A stretch of DNA of 40,282 bases from Treponema sp. (GTDB lineage Bacteria > Spirochaetota > Spirochaetia > Treponematales > Treponemataceae). The stretch covers positions 1-40,282 of the forward strand of contig JAFLSR010000019.1 in the NCBI GenBank assembly GCA_022510845.1, written 5' to 3'. Below are positions 8,670-15,659 of this stretch, piece after piece (position 1 is the first letter of the stretch; each line of letters begins with the position of its first letter). The notes beneath the pieces are model-generated. The model ran no database searches. It was not told the origin of the DNA and saw nothing but the letters and a program-made list of their open reading frames with translations. Both the position numbers and the translations under genes were made by a program.

Positions 8670-9578
8670 ATGTTTGAAAACTTGTATGCAATGATTGAGA
8701 ATACAACAATTTGTGGTGCAAATTGTATCATGTGTCCTCGTAATAAGTTCTCTCACAAATTCGAGAACATGCCTTTTGATACATTCAAAAAAATCATAGA
8801 TGAACTTGTTGGGGGGGGGTGTAAAAAAATCGGAATTTGTGGCTTTGGTGACAGTCTATGTGATACTGGTTTGGAAAAGAAACTGGAATATGTGAAAGAA
8901 ATATGTCCTGACATGTATATTTCAACAATCAATACAGGACATCTGTTGACACCGAAGAATATTGATTTGGTTTCTAAGTATTTTGATATCGTTAAGATTT
9001 CGATGTATGGCTTTACAAAGGAAACTTATGAATCTGTTCATCGTGGATCGTTAAAGTTCGAGCAGGTAAAGGAAAACATAGACGCTTTTTTGGAAAAAAA
9101 TAAAGGCGATAAAGGAGTTTATACGATAATGACTTTTCTCGTTATGCCGGAGAATGAACATGAGATGGACATTTGGAAAGAATATTATGAGCCGAAATGT
9201 AATCGGATTGATATTTGGAAGCCGCACAACTGGGGTGGTAATATGGGAGATGTTCAAGATTCGGTTATGCGTATGTGTCATCGCATCATGCACGGTAATG
9301 ACTTACAGATTTGTACAGATGGGACGGTAGTGCCGTGCTGTTTTGATTTTGACAGGAAGAACAACATCGGAAATGTGAACGAGATGACAATAAAAGAGAT
9401 ACTTAACGGAGAGAATTTGAAACGATTACAGAAAATTCACAAAAATGGTGAAGTTCCTAATAGTGATATAATTTGCCGGCATTGTGATCAAATAAGAGAC
9501 AGAATGGATGCATTAGTTTATAGTTCGGAGAAGGATATGAAAGTCGGAAAATCCTCTATGATAAACTATGAAAAATAA
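8670..9578 (+). CDS. Radical SAM / SPASM-domain enzyme with in-frame G9 tract
   Basis: 302 aa. The radical SAM cluster motif is C15-x3-C19-x2-C22 (TICGANCIMC). The C-terminal part has SPASM-type cysteines (ICTDGTVVPCCFDF, then IICRHCDQI) for an auxiliary iron-sulfur cluster. The segment IGNVNEMTIKEI is the usual SPASM end. I chose ATG 8670 behind TAAGGAGAG; a GTG lies 3 nt earlier. Family members modify peptides or sugars (epimerisation, dehydrogenation, C-C chemistry). Being last in the run after the cytidylyltransferase, this one probably acts on the same sugar or its carrier. Codons for G48-G50 are GGG GGG GGG, a nine-G run (8811-8819) that can slip. Any change not a multiple of three would truncate the enzyme. 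Substrate unknown. Confidence 0.86.
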   Translation: MFENLYAMIENTTICGANCIMCPRNKFSHKFENMPFDTFKKIIDELVGGGCKKIGICGFGDSLCDTGLEKKLEYVKEICPDMYISTINTGHLLTPKNIDLVSKYFDIVKISMYGFTKETYESVHRGSLKFEQVKENIDAFLEKNKGDKGVYTIMTFLVMPENEHEMDIWKEYYEPKCNRIDIWKPHNWGGNMGDVQDSVMRMCHRIMHGNDLQICTDGTVVPCCFDFDRKNNIGNVNEMTIKEILNGENLKRLQKIHKNGEVPNSDIICRHCDQIRDRMDALVYSSEKDMKVGKSSMINYEK

Positions 9579-9717
9579 AAGTGGATGACATACGGCGTTT
9601 CTTTGCAGGACAGCGGTCTCACATGAAGAGGCTGCTAGAGGAGCATTTTTCTGATGCCTTCTGATTCCTGCATAAAAACCAAGCAGTGAGCACAGCAAAA
9701 ACATTTTTCAATTCTTT

Positions 9718-9748
9718 ATATAACGATGTTAACTTAACACCGTTATAT
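9718..9748. repeat. 31-bp imperfect palindrome
   Basis: Arms TATAACG and CGTTATA (9719-9725, 9741-9747) plus inner arms TGTTAA and TTAACA (9727-9732, 9734-9739), broken only by the opposing bases A9726 and C9740. An outer A-T pair extends it. There is no T tract, so an operator or cruciform is more likely than a terminator. It separates the radical SAM gene from the palindrome array. Confidence 0.6.
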
Positions 9749-9775
9749 TCCCATGTCGAACCGCGATGAGCATAA

Positions 9776-9924
9776 AAGTGTTGAGCAGTTGCGTTTAAAC
9801 TGCTCAACACTTTTGTCCGAAGTGCTCAGCACCTGAGTATGTAAGTGTTGAGCACTTGGGGGTGCAAGTACTGAGCAGTTGAGACGAAAGTGCTCAGCAC
9901 TTCGAACCCAACTGCTCAGCAGTT
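9776..9924. repeat. Array of seven phased 15-bp palindromes
   Basis: Seven copies of a 15-mer of the type AAGTGCT-C/G-AGCACTT start at 9776, 9798, 9820, 9843, 9866, 9888 and 9910, a step of 22, 22, 23, 23, 22, 22 bp. Copies 6 and 7 are perfect palindromes with 7-bp arms; the others have one or two mismatches. Copy 2 is the exact reverse complement of copy 1, giving a 17-bp hairpin (9774-9790 with 9798-9814). The spacers are not conserved. The even, roughly two-helical-turn phasing suggests cooperative protein binding on one DNA face. It lies 50-200 bp upstream of the toxin-antitoxin promoter. The rest of the 458-base gap (9579-10036) shows no gene. Confidence 0.85.
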
Positions 9925-9974
9925 TAAAGCGACCGCCGTATTTCCAATCAAGTCATCCGAATACATCAAAACAC

Positions 9975-10008
9975 TTGCATTATGCTATCATATTTGATAC
10001 TATATAAT
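9975..10008 (+). promoter_or_regulatory. Promoter of the toxin-antitoxin pair
   Basis: TTGCAT (9975-9980), 17 bp, then TACTAT (9998-10003). An overlapping TATAAT (10003-10008) is a second -10 choice. Transcription would begin about 10010-10015, which supports ATG 10037 rather than ATG 10010 as toxin start. Confidence 0.5.
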
Positions 10009-10036
10009 TATGTTGCGAGAGGAAAAGAATACATAC

Positions 10037-10294
10037 ATGGTGAAGATTTCCAAGAAAGTGCGGAAGCAGGTAAAGAAAATGCCGCTTGACGTGCAGGACA
10101 TTTTCACGGTGCTTGTCGAGGACATCAAGCGGCACGGAGCAATCCGCACCAACTGGCGCAACTTTTCCGACTTGGGCAAAGGCAAGTATCACTGCCACCT
10201 GAACTATCACTGGGTGGCTTGCTGGACTTGGGAGAAAGGCGCATTTATCGTGGAGGTTTACTATGCAGGTAGTCGCGAAAACGCCCCGTATTGA
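10037..10294 (+). CDS. RelE/HigB-like toxin
   Basis: 85 aa, basic, in the RelE/ParE superfamily of mRNA interferases. It starts MVKISKKVRKQVKKMP, typical of the first helix. It continues with NFSDLGKGKYHCHLNYHWVACWTW, the beta-sheet core in which short RelE toxins bind the ribosomal A site, and ends in VEVYYAGSRENAPY. I chose ATG 10037 because the promoter start would fall close to the alternative ATG at 10010. GAGAGGA upstream is a rather distant ribosome site. The antitoxin reading frame overlaps its last 32 nt, the toxin-first order of higBA-type modules. Activity is untested, and some such proteins are inactive relics; the frame here is intact. Confidence 0.8.
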   Translation: MVKISKKVRKQVKKMPLDVQDIFTVLVEDIKRHGAIRTNWRNFSDLGKGKYHCHLNYHWVACWTWEKGAFIVEVYYAGSRENAPY

Positions 10295-10622
10295 CGTGCG
10301 GGTTGAGGGGAAAGGAGTCAAAGCCTTCCTTGCCATCATAAAAAAGAGCATCCCCGGCGTGCAGATTATCGACGATGACGAGGCGCAGGACATTGACGAC
10401 TGGGAGTATTACAAAGAGATGAAATCGCGCATCACGCCCGCAAAGGTGCTGAAAATCCGGCGAGAGAACGCGGGGCTGACGCAGGCCGAACTTGCGGAGA
10501 GGTGCGGGATAGCCGCGTCAAACATCGCGCTCATGGAAACGGGCAAAAGAGGCATCGGAATTAAGAGCGCGCGCAAACTTGCGGATGGACTTGGTTGCAA
10601 TGTAGGTGATTTTGTTTTGTAA
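10263..10622 (+). CDS. XRE-type antitoxin of the RelE/HigB-like module
   Basis: 119 aa. The C-terminal HTH (about 60-119: VLKIRRENAGLTQAELAERC, then ALMETGKRGIGIKSARKLADGL) is Cro/C1-like, as in HigA antitoxins. The N-terminal 55 residues include an acidic stretch (IIDDDEAQDIDDWEYYKEM) that could wrap the toxin. The start ATG 10263 follows GTGGAGGTT at 10250-10258 and overlaps the toxin gene by 32 nt, so the two are translationally coupled. The protein is expected to repress its own promoter. The seven palindromes upstream are candidate binding sites, though a different protein may use them. Confidence 0.84.
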   Translation: MQVVAKTPRIDVRVEGKGVKAFLAIIKKSIPGVQIIDDDEAQDIDDWEYYKEMKSRITPAKVLKIRRENAGLTQAELAERCGIAASNIALMETGKRGIGIKSARKLADGLGCNVGDFVL

Positions 10623-10706
10623 AAAAGACGATGTGATACGAAAACTGCGCACGGTTGTGCCTTGAAGCGTATCATCCGCAAAGCCCCCTACCATATCCCC
10701 CAATAC

Positions 10707-10735
10707 TTGCAACGCCTCGGATTTTTCATTATAAT
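10707..10735 (+). promoter_or_regulatory. proS promoter, predicted leaderless
   Basis: TTGCAA (10707-10712), a 17-bp spacer and TATAAT (10730-10735). The start codon at 10742 begins 6 nt after the -10 box, where transcription itself should start. No Shine-Dalgarno lies in between, so the mRNA is predicted to be leaderless. Confidence 0.75.
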
Positions 10736-10741
10736 CAATAT

Positions 10742-12583
10742 ATGAAAGTTTCGGAATTTTTTCTCAGCACATTGCGCGACATTCCAAGCGATGCGATTAT
10801 CGCAAGCCACCAACTTATGTTGCGCACTGGAATGATTCGCAAATTGGGAAATGGCCTTTATTCTTATATGCCGCTCGGATTGCGCTCGTTTTCAAAGGTG
10901 GCGGATGTCATCCGCCAAGAACTGGATGCGGCGGGCTGCCTCGAAATGAAGCCGACTGTAATTCAGCCTGCCGAAATTTGGAAAGAAAGCGGACGCTGGG
11001 ACAAGATGTGCGGCGAAATGCTCACTCCGAAAAATCGCGGCGGGCAGGATATGGTCGTAAGCCCCACGGCGGAAGAAGCGTTCACCGCGCTTGTTCGCGA
11101 CGTTCTGGAAAGTTACAAGCAACTCCCCTTTACGCTATATCAAATCAACACAAAATATCGCGATGAAATTCGTCCCCGTTACGGCGTGATGCGCGGACGC
11201 GAGTTCACGATGATGGACGCATATTCTTTTGACGCGGATGAAAATTCGCTCGAAAATTCCTACAACAAAATCGCGCAGGCATACAGAAAAATCTACAAGC
11301 GGCTCGGGCTAACTACGATTTCCGTCAAAGCGGATACGGGCGCGATGGGCGGAAGCGGTTCGGAAGAATTCATGGTGGAAAGCGAAGTGGGCGACGACAC
11401 TTTGATTTTGTGTTCGAAATGCGGATACGCCGCCAACTTGGAAAAGGCTTCGTGCCAAATGGACGAGGCTCTGGACAAAGACGGCAACGCGCAAATCCCC
11501 GCGACGGCGCAAATCGAAAAAGTTCCCTGCCCCGGCGTGGAAACAATCGAGCAGATGGAAACCTTTTTCAAAATGCCCGCGACGCAATTCATCAAAGTTT
11601 TGATTTACAAAGTTTACAATTGCGCGCTCGATTTGGAAAAGGCGCAGGGTGCGAAATCGTTCAAAAAAATTTCGGACGGAAAAACTTCGTACTACCCGGA
11701 AAGTTTTTTTGCAGTCGCAATTCGAGGCGACCTCGAAGTAAACGAAACAAAATTGGCTGCCGCGCTCAAAGCAAGCGGATGCGAACTTGCCGAAGAAGCG
11801 GACGTGATAAAATATTCGGGCGCGCCGCATGGATTCGTTGGACCTGTGGGCTTGGAAAACGTGCCGCTTTTGGCAGACCAAAGCGTTATGACGCGAAACG
11901 CGGACGGCTCTTTTACGGCACGTGTCCACGACACTGTAACAGGCGGCGGCACAAAGGATGTTGACAATTTGCACGTAGAGCCAATCCGCGATTTTGTTCC
12001 ATTCATCGTTGCCGACGTGCGCACTGTCCGCCCCGGCGACAGATGCCCTGAATGCGGCGCGGAACTGTACAGCAAAAAAGGAAACGAACTCGGACACATT
12101 TTCAAACTCGGCGACAAATACACAAAGTCGATGGGGCTGACCTTCCTCGACCAAAACGGAAAGTCCGCCACACCGATAATGGGCTGCTACGGAATCGGCG
12201 TGGATCGCACGCTCGCTTCAATCATCGAAGAGCATCACGATGCAGACGGAATAATCTGGCCGATGAGCGTCGCGCCATTTCAAGTGGTAATCATCCCGAT
12301 AAAATACGAAGGCGCGATGAAAGAAGCCGCCGACAAAATTTACGCCGAATTGCTCGAAGCGAAAATCGAAGTTTTGCTCGACGACCGCGCCGAACGCCCG
12401 GGCGTCAAATTCAAGGATTTCGATTTGATTGGCATTCCGCTCCGAATCGTCGTGGGCGAAAAGAATCTTCCGAATGTGGAAATCAAGCAACGCGCGCAAA
12501 AAGATTCCGTGCTTGTTCCGCTTGAAGATGCGGCGCGAAAAGCGGCGGACCTTGTGCAAAACGCGCTTGAGGAATTGAACTAG
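10742..12583 (+). CDS. proS: Prolyl-tRNA synthetase, bacterial type with editing domain
   Basis: Charges tRNA-Pro with proline in the cytoplasm. 613 aa, a little longer than the roughly 570-aa E. coli enzyme. It opens with the typical bacterial ProRS segment SEFFLSTLRDIPSDA, LMLRTGMIRKLGNGLYSYMP. Motif 2 is TKYRDEIRPRYGVMRGREFTMMDAYSF; motif 3 is MGCYGIGVDRTLASI. Between motifs 2 and 3 sits the YbaK-type editing insertion (about 230-390) that removes mischarged alanine. The C-terminal anticodon-binding domain follows (VVIIPIKYEG, VLLDDRAERPGVKFKDFDLIGIP). ATG 10742 was chosen from homology and its promoter; the in-frame sequence upstream is not protein-like. Confidence 0.97.
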   Translation: MKVSEFFLSTLRDIPSDAIIASHQLMLRTGMIRKLGNGLYSYMPLGLRSFSKVADVIRQELDAAGCLEMKPTVIQPAEIWKESGRWDKMCGEMLTPKNRGGQDMVVSPTAEEAFTALVRDVLESYKQLPFTLYQINTKYRDEIRPRYGVMRGREFTMMDAYSFDADENSLENSYNKIAQAYRKIYKRLGLTTISVKADTGAMGGSGSEEFMVESEVGDDTLILCSKCGYAANLEKASCQMDEALDKDGNAQIPATAQIEKVPCPGVETIEQMETFFKMPATQFIKVLIYKVYNCALDLEKAQGAKSFKKISDGKTSYYPESFFAVAIRGDLEVNETKLAAALKASGCELAEEADVIKYSGAPHGFVGPVGLENVPLLADQSVMTRNADGSFTARVHDTVTGGGTKDVDNLHVEPIRDFVPFIVADVRTVRPGDRCPECGAELYSKKGNELGHIFKLGDKYTKSMGLTFLDQNGKSATPIMGCYGIGVDRTLASIIEEHHDADGIIWPMSVAPFQVVIIPIKYEGAMKEAADKIYAELLEAKIEVLLDDRAERPGVKFKDFDLIGIPLRIVVGEKNLPNVEIKQRAQKDSVLVPLEDAARKAADLVQNALEELN

Positions 12584-12785
12584 GCGCAGACTGGCAGAAA
12601 AATCTCGCATCAAAATCGCCGCTAGCAATTCGTTACTTGCGGCGGATTGCGCGGTTTAAATAATATCCAAAGAAGTAAAAAATGTGATTTCGCGCCAGCC
12701 GCCAAACTCATTTTTCTGTGCGCGGCGCAAAATTGTTATGGCTTGATGTCGAAGCATCGTCAATTTTCACATAAAGAGGATTTTT

Positions 12786-13940
12786 ATGAAACGCTTTTCC
12801 AAATTTTTTGCCGTCGCCATTTTTTGCCTGTCGCTCGCCAACTCCGCCCGCTTGTTCGCCTTGCCCGCAGTTTCGCGCCAAATCGAGGACGCTTCGGGCG
12901 AATATGTTTTCTACCGCGACAATTCTTTCAAGCGCGAAAGCTACATCGGATTTTTGTATTACGACGAATCCACCTATGAAGCGCGGTATTTCGCGCCGCA
13001 AAGCAAAACTGATTCAGGCGAAATTCTTCCTGCAAAAAATTTGCAAATCCTTTTTTCTGTGAATCCCGCGGCATCGTACTTTGAACTCACTGGCGAACGC
13101 TTCGTCACTCCGCCGCTTGAAGAGGACACCCAAATCATAAACTACATCCACGATTTGCTTTATGAAATTACGGCGCGGCGCATAAAACTTGGCACGCTCG
13201 ATTTTATCGACTATTCAAAAAGCAAGGTAGATTTTCTTTCGGAAGGAAAAAGTTTCCGCGATGACTACGCGCAGTTCGGCGGAAATGTTACGATGATTTT
13301 CGATTCGATTGTTCCGATTTTCAATTTGAAAAAAATCATCGACTACGCTGGAAACGAACTTTTCGTAGTTTGTACAATCGGGCGGCTCGCTTCTTCGCAG
13401 GACAAAAGTTTTGCGGAATTTGTTCCGCCGAGCGCGATGAAAAATTACAGTGAAAAAGACAAAAAAATCAAAAGCGCGGGCGCGATGCAAATCGAACACA
13501 CCGCGCAATTAAATGAAAAACAAAAATTTCGGCAAGAAGTGAGCGCGGACAAAAATTGGCAGGCTCAAAGCGAAAATATGTGGACGTTCGGAGACAACGC
13601 CTTCATTTTTTTGAGCGGCTTCGCATTTCCGAAAGAGATTTCGCAACAAGGAAAAAATTTCGTGGCGGCACAAATTATGCGGCGTTACTGCGCGAGCAAC
13701 GGCTACGCGTATTCGGACTGGGGCGCGCTCAGTGTTTATGTTGACGATGCAAAAATCAAAATAAACGCAAACACATACAATCCAAAAACTGGCCGCAATT
13801 TGGTGGACATAAAAACTTTCGGGCAAGCCGCCGAAAATTTTTACGGATGCTTTTCGTTCACGGCGTTCACCGATGGCTACAAAAAAAATCGCGGCTATTA
13901 CGACAAAATCATAAAAAGTTATTCTTTTAAAATCGAATAG
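12786..13940 (+). CDS. Secreted or periplasmic protein of unknown function
   Basis: 384 aa with a clear Sec signal peptide: positive start MKRFSKFF, hydrophobic AVAIFCLSLA, predicted cleavage near SARLFA-LPA. No lipobox is present, so the mature protein should be soluble in the periplasm or outside the cell. I recognise no domain. The mature part is rich in aromatic and charged residues, with runs such as YVFYRDNSFKRESYIGFLYY that could form beta strands. It starts at ATG 12786 behind AAAGAGGA at 12772-12779. A hairpin, CGCCGC/GCGGCG (about 12620-12646), lies in the 202-base gap after proS. Neighbours give no functional hint. It may be a spirochaete-specific protein. Confidence 0.75.
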   Translation: MKRFSKFFAVAIFCLSLANSARLFALPAVSRQIEDASGEYVFYRDNSFKRESYIGFLYYDESTYEARYFAPQSKTDSGEILPAKNLQILFSVNPAASYFELTGERFVTPPLEEDTQIINYIHDLLYEITARRIKLGTLDFIDYSKSKVDFLSEGKSFRDDYAQFGGNVTMIFDSIVPIFNLKKIIDYAGNELFVVCTIGRLASSQDKSFAEFVPPSAMKNYSEKDKKIKSAGAMQIEHTAQLNEKQKFRQEVSADKNWQAQSENMWTFGDNAFIFLSGFAFPKEISQQGKNFVAAQIMRRYCASNGYAYSDWGALSVYVDDAKIKINANTYNPKTGRNLVDIKTFGQAAENFYGCFSFTAFTDGYKKNRGYYDKIIKSYSFKIE

Positions 13941-14007
13941 AAGTTTGAATGTGCGCCGCTAGAAAACGAAATTGTTGCGCCACGAATTTAAGTAACCAAT
14001 TTTTGCT

Positions 14008-14472
14008 ATGGACAATTTTACAAAAGAAAAGCGTTCCTGGATGATGGCGCAAATTCATTCTGCGGACACGCGCCCCGAAAAAGCAGTCCGTTCGGCTTTG
14101 CACGCGCTGGGCTTCCGCTTCCGAAAAAATTACGCGCGGCTGGTGGGGCATCCCGACATTGTTTTTCCGCGATACCACGCGCTCATTTTTGTAAACGGAT
14201 GTTTTTGGCACGGGCACTTGATTGGAAACAGGTCTTGTGAAAAATATCGCATTCCAAAAACGAACACTGAATTCTGGCAGACAAAAATCCAGCGCAACAG
14301 AAAACGCGATTCGGAAGAAATCGAACAACTGATAAAAGAAGGTTGGCGAGTGGGCGTGGTTTGGGAATGTTCGATTACAGGGAAAAATCGCGCGATGAAA
14401 ATTCGCAACATAAGCGAAAGCATTTCGCTTTGGCTGGAAGAAGGTTTTGACGAAGCCTCCAAAGAATTTTAG
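14008..14472 (+). CDS. vsr: Very short patch repair endonuclease (Vsr)
   Basis: 154 aa. Vsr nicks beside T:G mismatches that arise when 5-methylcytosine deaminates, starting short-patch repair. Family motifs are present: RSWMMAQIHSADTRPEKAVRSALHALGFRFRKN at the start in near-standard form, then the catalytic PDIVFPRYHALIFVNGCFWHGH with its Asp and His residues, and EFWQTKIQRNRKRD. In enteric bacteria vsr sits with a cytosine-C5 methyltransferase (dcm). Here no methyltransferase gene is adjacent, so this copy is orphan in the window. The stop codon overlaps the stop of the convergent LacI-type gene by 3 nt. No good ribosome site precedes ATG 14008. Confidence 0.92.
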   Translation: MDNFTKEKRSWMMAQIHSADTRPEKAVRSALHALGFRFRKNYARLVGHPDIVFPRYHALIFVNGCFWHGHLIGNRSCEKYRIPKTNTEFWQTKIQRNRKRDSEEIEQLIKEGWRVGVVWECSITGKNRAMKIRNISESISLWLEEGFDEASKEF

Positions 14473-15497
14473 TGCGCGTCCATATTTTCCGCAATTTTTA
14501 TCACGGTCTGCGTGATGTAATCTTTTGAATCGCGCTTGCCTTCTTCCATGAGCCACGACCAAAGCCGCATGATTCCTATGTAGCCTTGCATTTCCGGCTC
14601 TTGGTCAATCGTAAAATCAATCAAGCCGTTTTTCAAAAATTCCGTAACTTGCGGAACTTCATCAAACGCGAGCACATTGATTTTGCACCCGCACTCTTGC
14701 ACGGCGTTGCACACCCCCCCTGCCCCTGCGGACGCAACAAAAATGCAATTTATTTTTGGATTCGATTTCAAGGCGGCGCGAGTTTTTTCATAGGCGGTCT
14801 CATCGTCATCGAATGATTCGATTTTATCCACAACGGTAAAATCGGCATTGTGCGATTCAAGCCCGCTCACAAAGCCTTTGATTCTTTCTTTGTGGCCGCG
14901 CATATTGTAACTGCCTGCCAAAATCAGCACGTTGATTTTTTCTTTGTTGATGAGGGAGAGCATTCCCGCGGCGGTTTTCCCGGAGCGAAAATAATCCGTA
15001 CCCACATAGCATATACGCCCGCTATCTGGAATGTCCGTGTTCACGCTGACGACGGGAATTCCTTTTTGCACGATTTTGTTCACTTCAAGTTGAACTTCCG
15101 GAGTATCAAGCGTAGTAAGACAAACGCCCGAAAATTTTCCGCGCGAAATTTTTTTGATTGCGTCGATGTGATTTTTTTCGTCGTATTTTGCGGCGTAGAA
15201 TAATTTCAGCGTCACGCCGAAATCGCCAAGTTCTTTTTGCGCGCGCTCGAAACCTTTTATCACTTGACTGAAAAAAGGAATCGAAGCATCCGGCAGAAGG
15301 CAGGCAAATTTTATTTTTTGCTTCCGGGCGGCAAGGACTTTGCCCGCGCGGTTTGGAATAAAGCCCAATTCGCAGGCTATATCTTTTACCCTCGCGGCTA
15401 CGGCGGCATTCACGCCAGAACGATTGTGCAAAACTCTGTCAACCGTTCCGCGCGAAACCCCCGCCTTCTGCGCAATGTCCTTTATCGTCACGCTCAT
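14469..15497 (-). CDS. LacI-family transcriptional regulator
   Basis: 342 aa. The N-terminal LacI HTH is TIKDIAQKAGVSRGTVDRVL with hinge NRAGKVLAARK. It is followed by a periplasmic-binding-protein type 1 sugar domain (about 60-330) of the ribose-binding type. The sensor part includes SIPFFSQVIKGFERAQ, CYVGTDYFRSGKTAAGML and NVLAFDEVPQVTEF. The usual start is ATG 15497; a longer reading frame upstream runs through a perfect hairpin and is not coding. No Shine-Dalgarno precedes the ATG: the hairpin at 15502-15545 ends 4 nt before it. It is last in the leftward sugar cluster and probably represses it. The palindrome at the xylulokinase start site (19733-19754) is the best candidate operator. 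Confidence 0.92.
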   Translation of the reverse strand: MSVTIKDIAQKAGVSRGTVDRVLHNRSGVNAAVAARVKDIACELGFIPNRAGKVLAARKQKIKFACLLPDASIPFFSQVIKGFERAQKELGDFGVTLKLFYAAKYDEKNHIDAIKKISRGKFSGVCLTTLDTPEVQLEVNKIVQKGIPVVSVNTDIPDSGRICYVGTDYFRSGKTAAGMLSLINKEKINVLILAGSYNMRGHKERIKGFVSGLESHNADFTVVDKIESFDDDETAYEKTRAALKSNPKINCIFVASAGAGGVCNAVQECGCKINVLAFDEVPQVTEFLKNGLIDFTIDQEPEMQGYIGIMRLWSWLMEEGKRDSKDYITQTVIKIAENMDAH

Positions 15498-15501
15498 ATA
15501 A

Positions 15502-15545
15502 TTTTCAAAGTTGTCAGAAATTTCAATTTCTGACAACTTTGAAAA
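15502..15545. repeat. Long perfect hairpin with TTCAA centre (copy A)
   Basis: Perfect 21-bp arms at 15502-15522 and 15525-15545 around TC. The outer bases are TTTTCAA, the inner CAGAAATT, and the six bases between are unique to this copy but fully paired. It abuts the LacI-type start codon. The same outer and inner blocks occur in copy C (20416-20459). Confidence 0.9.
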
Positions 15546-15546
15546 C

Positions 15547-15651
15547 GCGATTTTGCAGCGGAGCGAAAAATCGCAGTGAATAAGCGAGAATTTCCGCAAA
15601 GCGGAAATTCTCGAAGTTACAATTGTCGCCACATCTCGGCGACAATTGTAA
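15547..15651. repeat. Three further hairpins filling the lacI-fucI-like gap
   Basis: GCGATTTT/AAAATCGC at 15547-15554 and 15567-15574. A 13-bp stem at 15585-15597 and 15601-15613 with an AAA loop. A 14-bp stem at 15617-15630 and 15638-15651 with a 7-nt loop. With copy A these take up nearly all of the 162 bases between the genes. The first hairpin and its flank (loop ending CGGAGCG, then AGTGAATAAGCGAG) resemble the hairpin at 36749-36800. Confidence 0.85.
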
Positions 15652-15659
15652 TTGCTTTC

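Noticed and set aside
5637..9578. Phosphonate biosynthesis cluster
   Set aside because: HMGL-like and CMP-transferase genes occur in such pathways, but there is no PEP mutase gene, which is essential for them.
9776..9924. Palindrome array read as a CRISPR array
   Set aside because: Repeats are 15 bp with 7-8 bp spacers, far too short for CRISPR, and no cas genes are present.
10010..10036. ATG 10010 as toxin start
   Set aside because: It overlaps the end of the -10 region and has no ribosome site. The protein family begins at the later Met, 10037.
11309..12154. 281-codon reverse-strand frame within proS
   Set aside because: Antisense shadow of conserved ProRS motifs with unlikely composition and no start signal.
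14714..14720. C7 run inside the LacI-type gene as a slip site
   Set aside because: Seven bases is short, and runs of this length are expected by chance in a window of this size.
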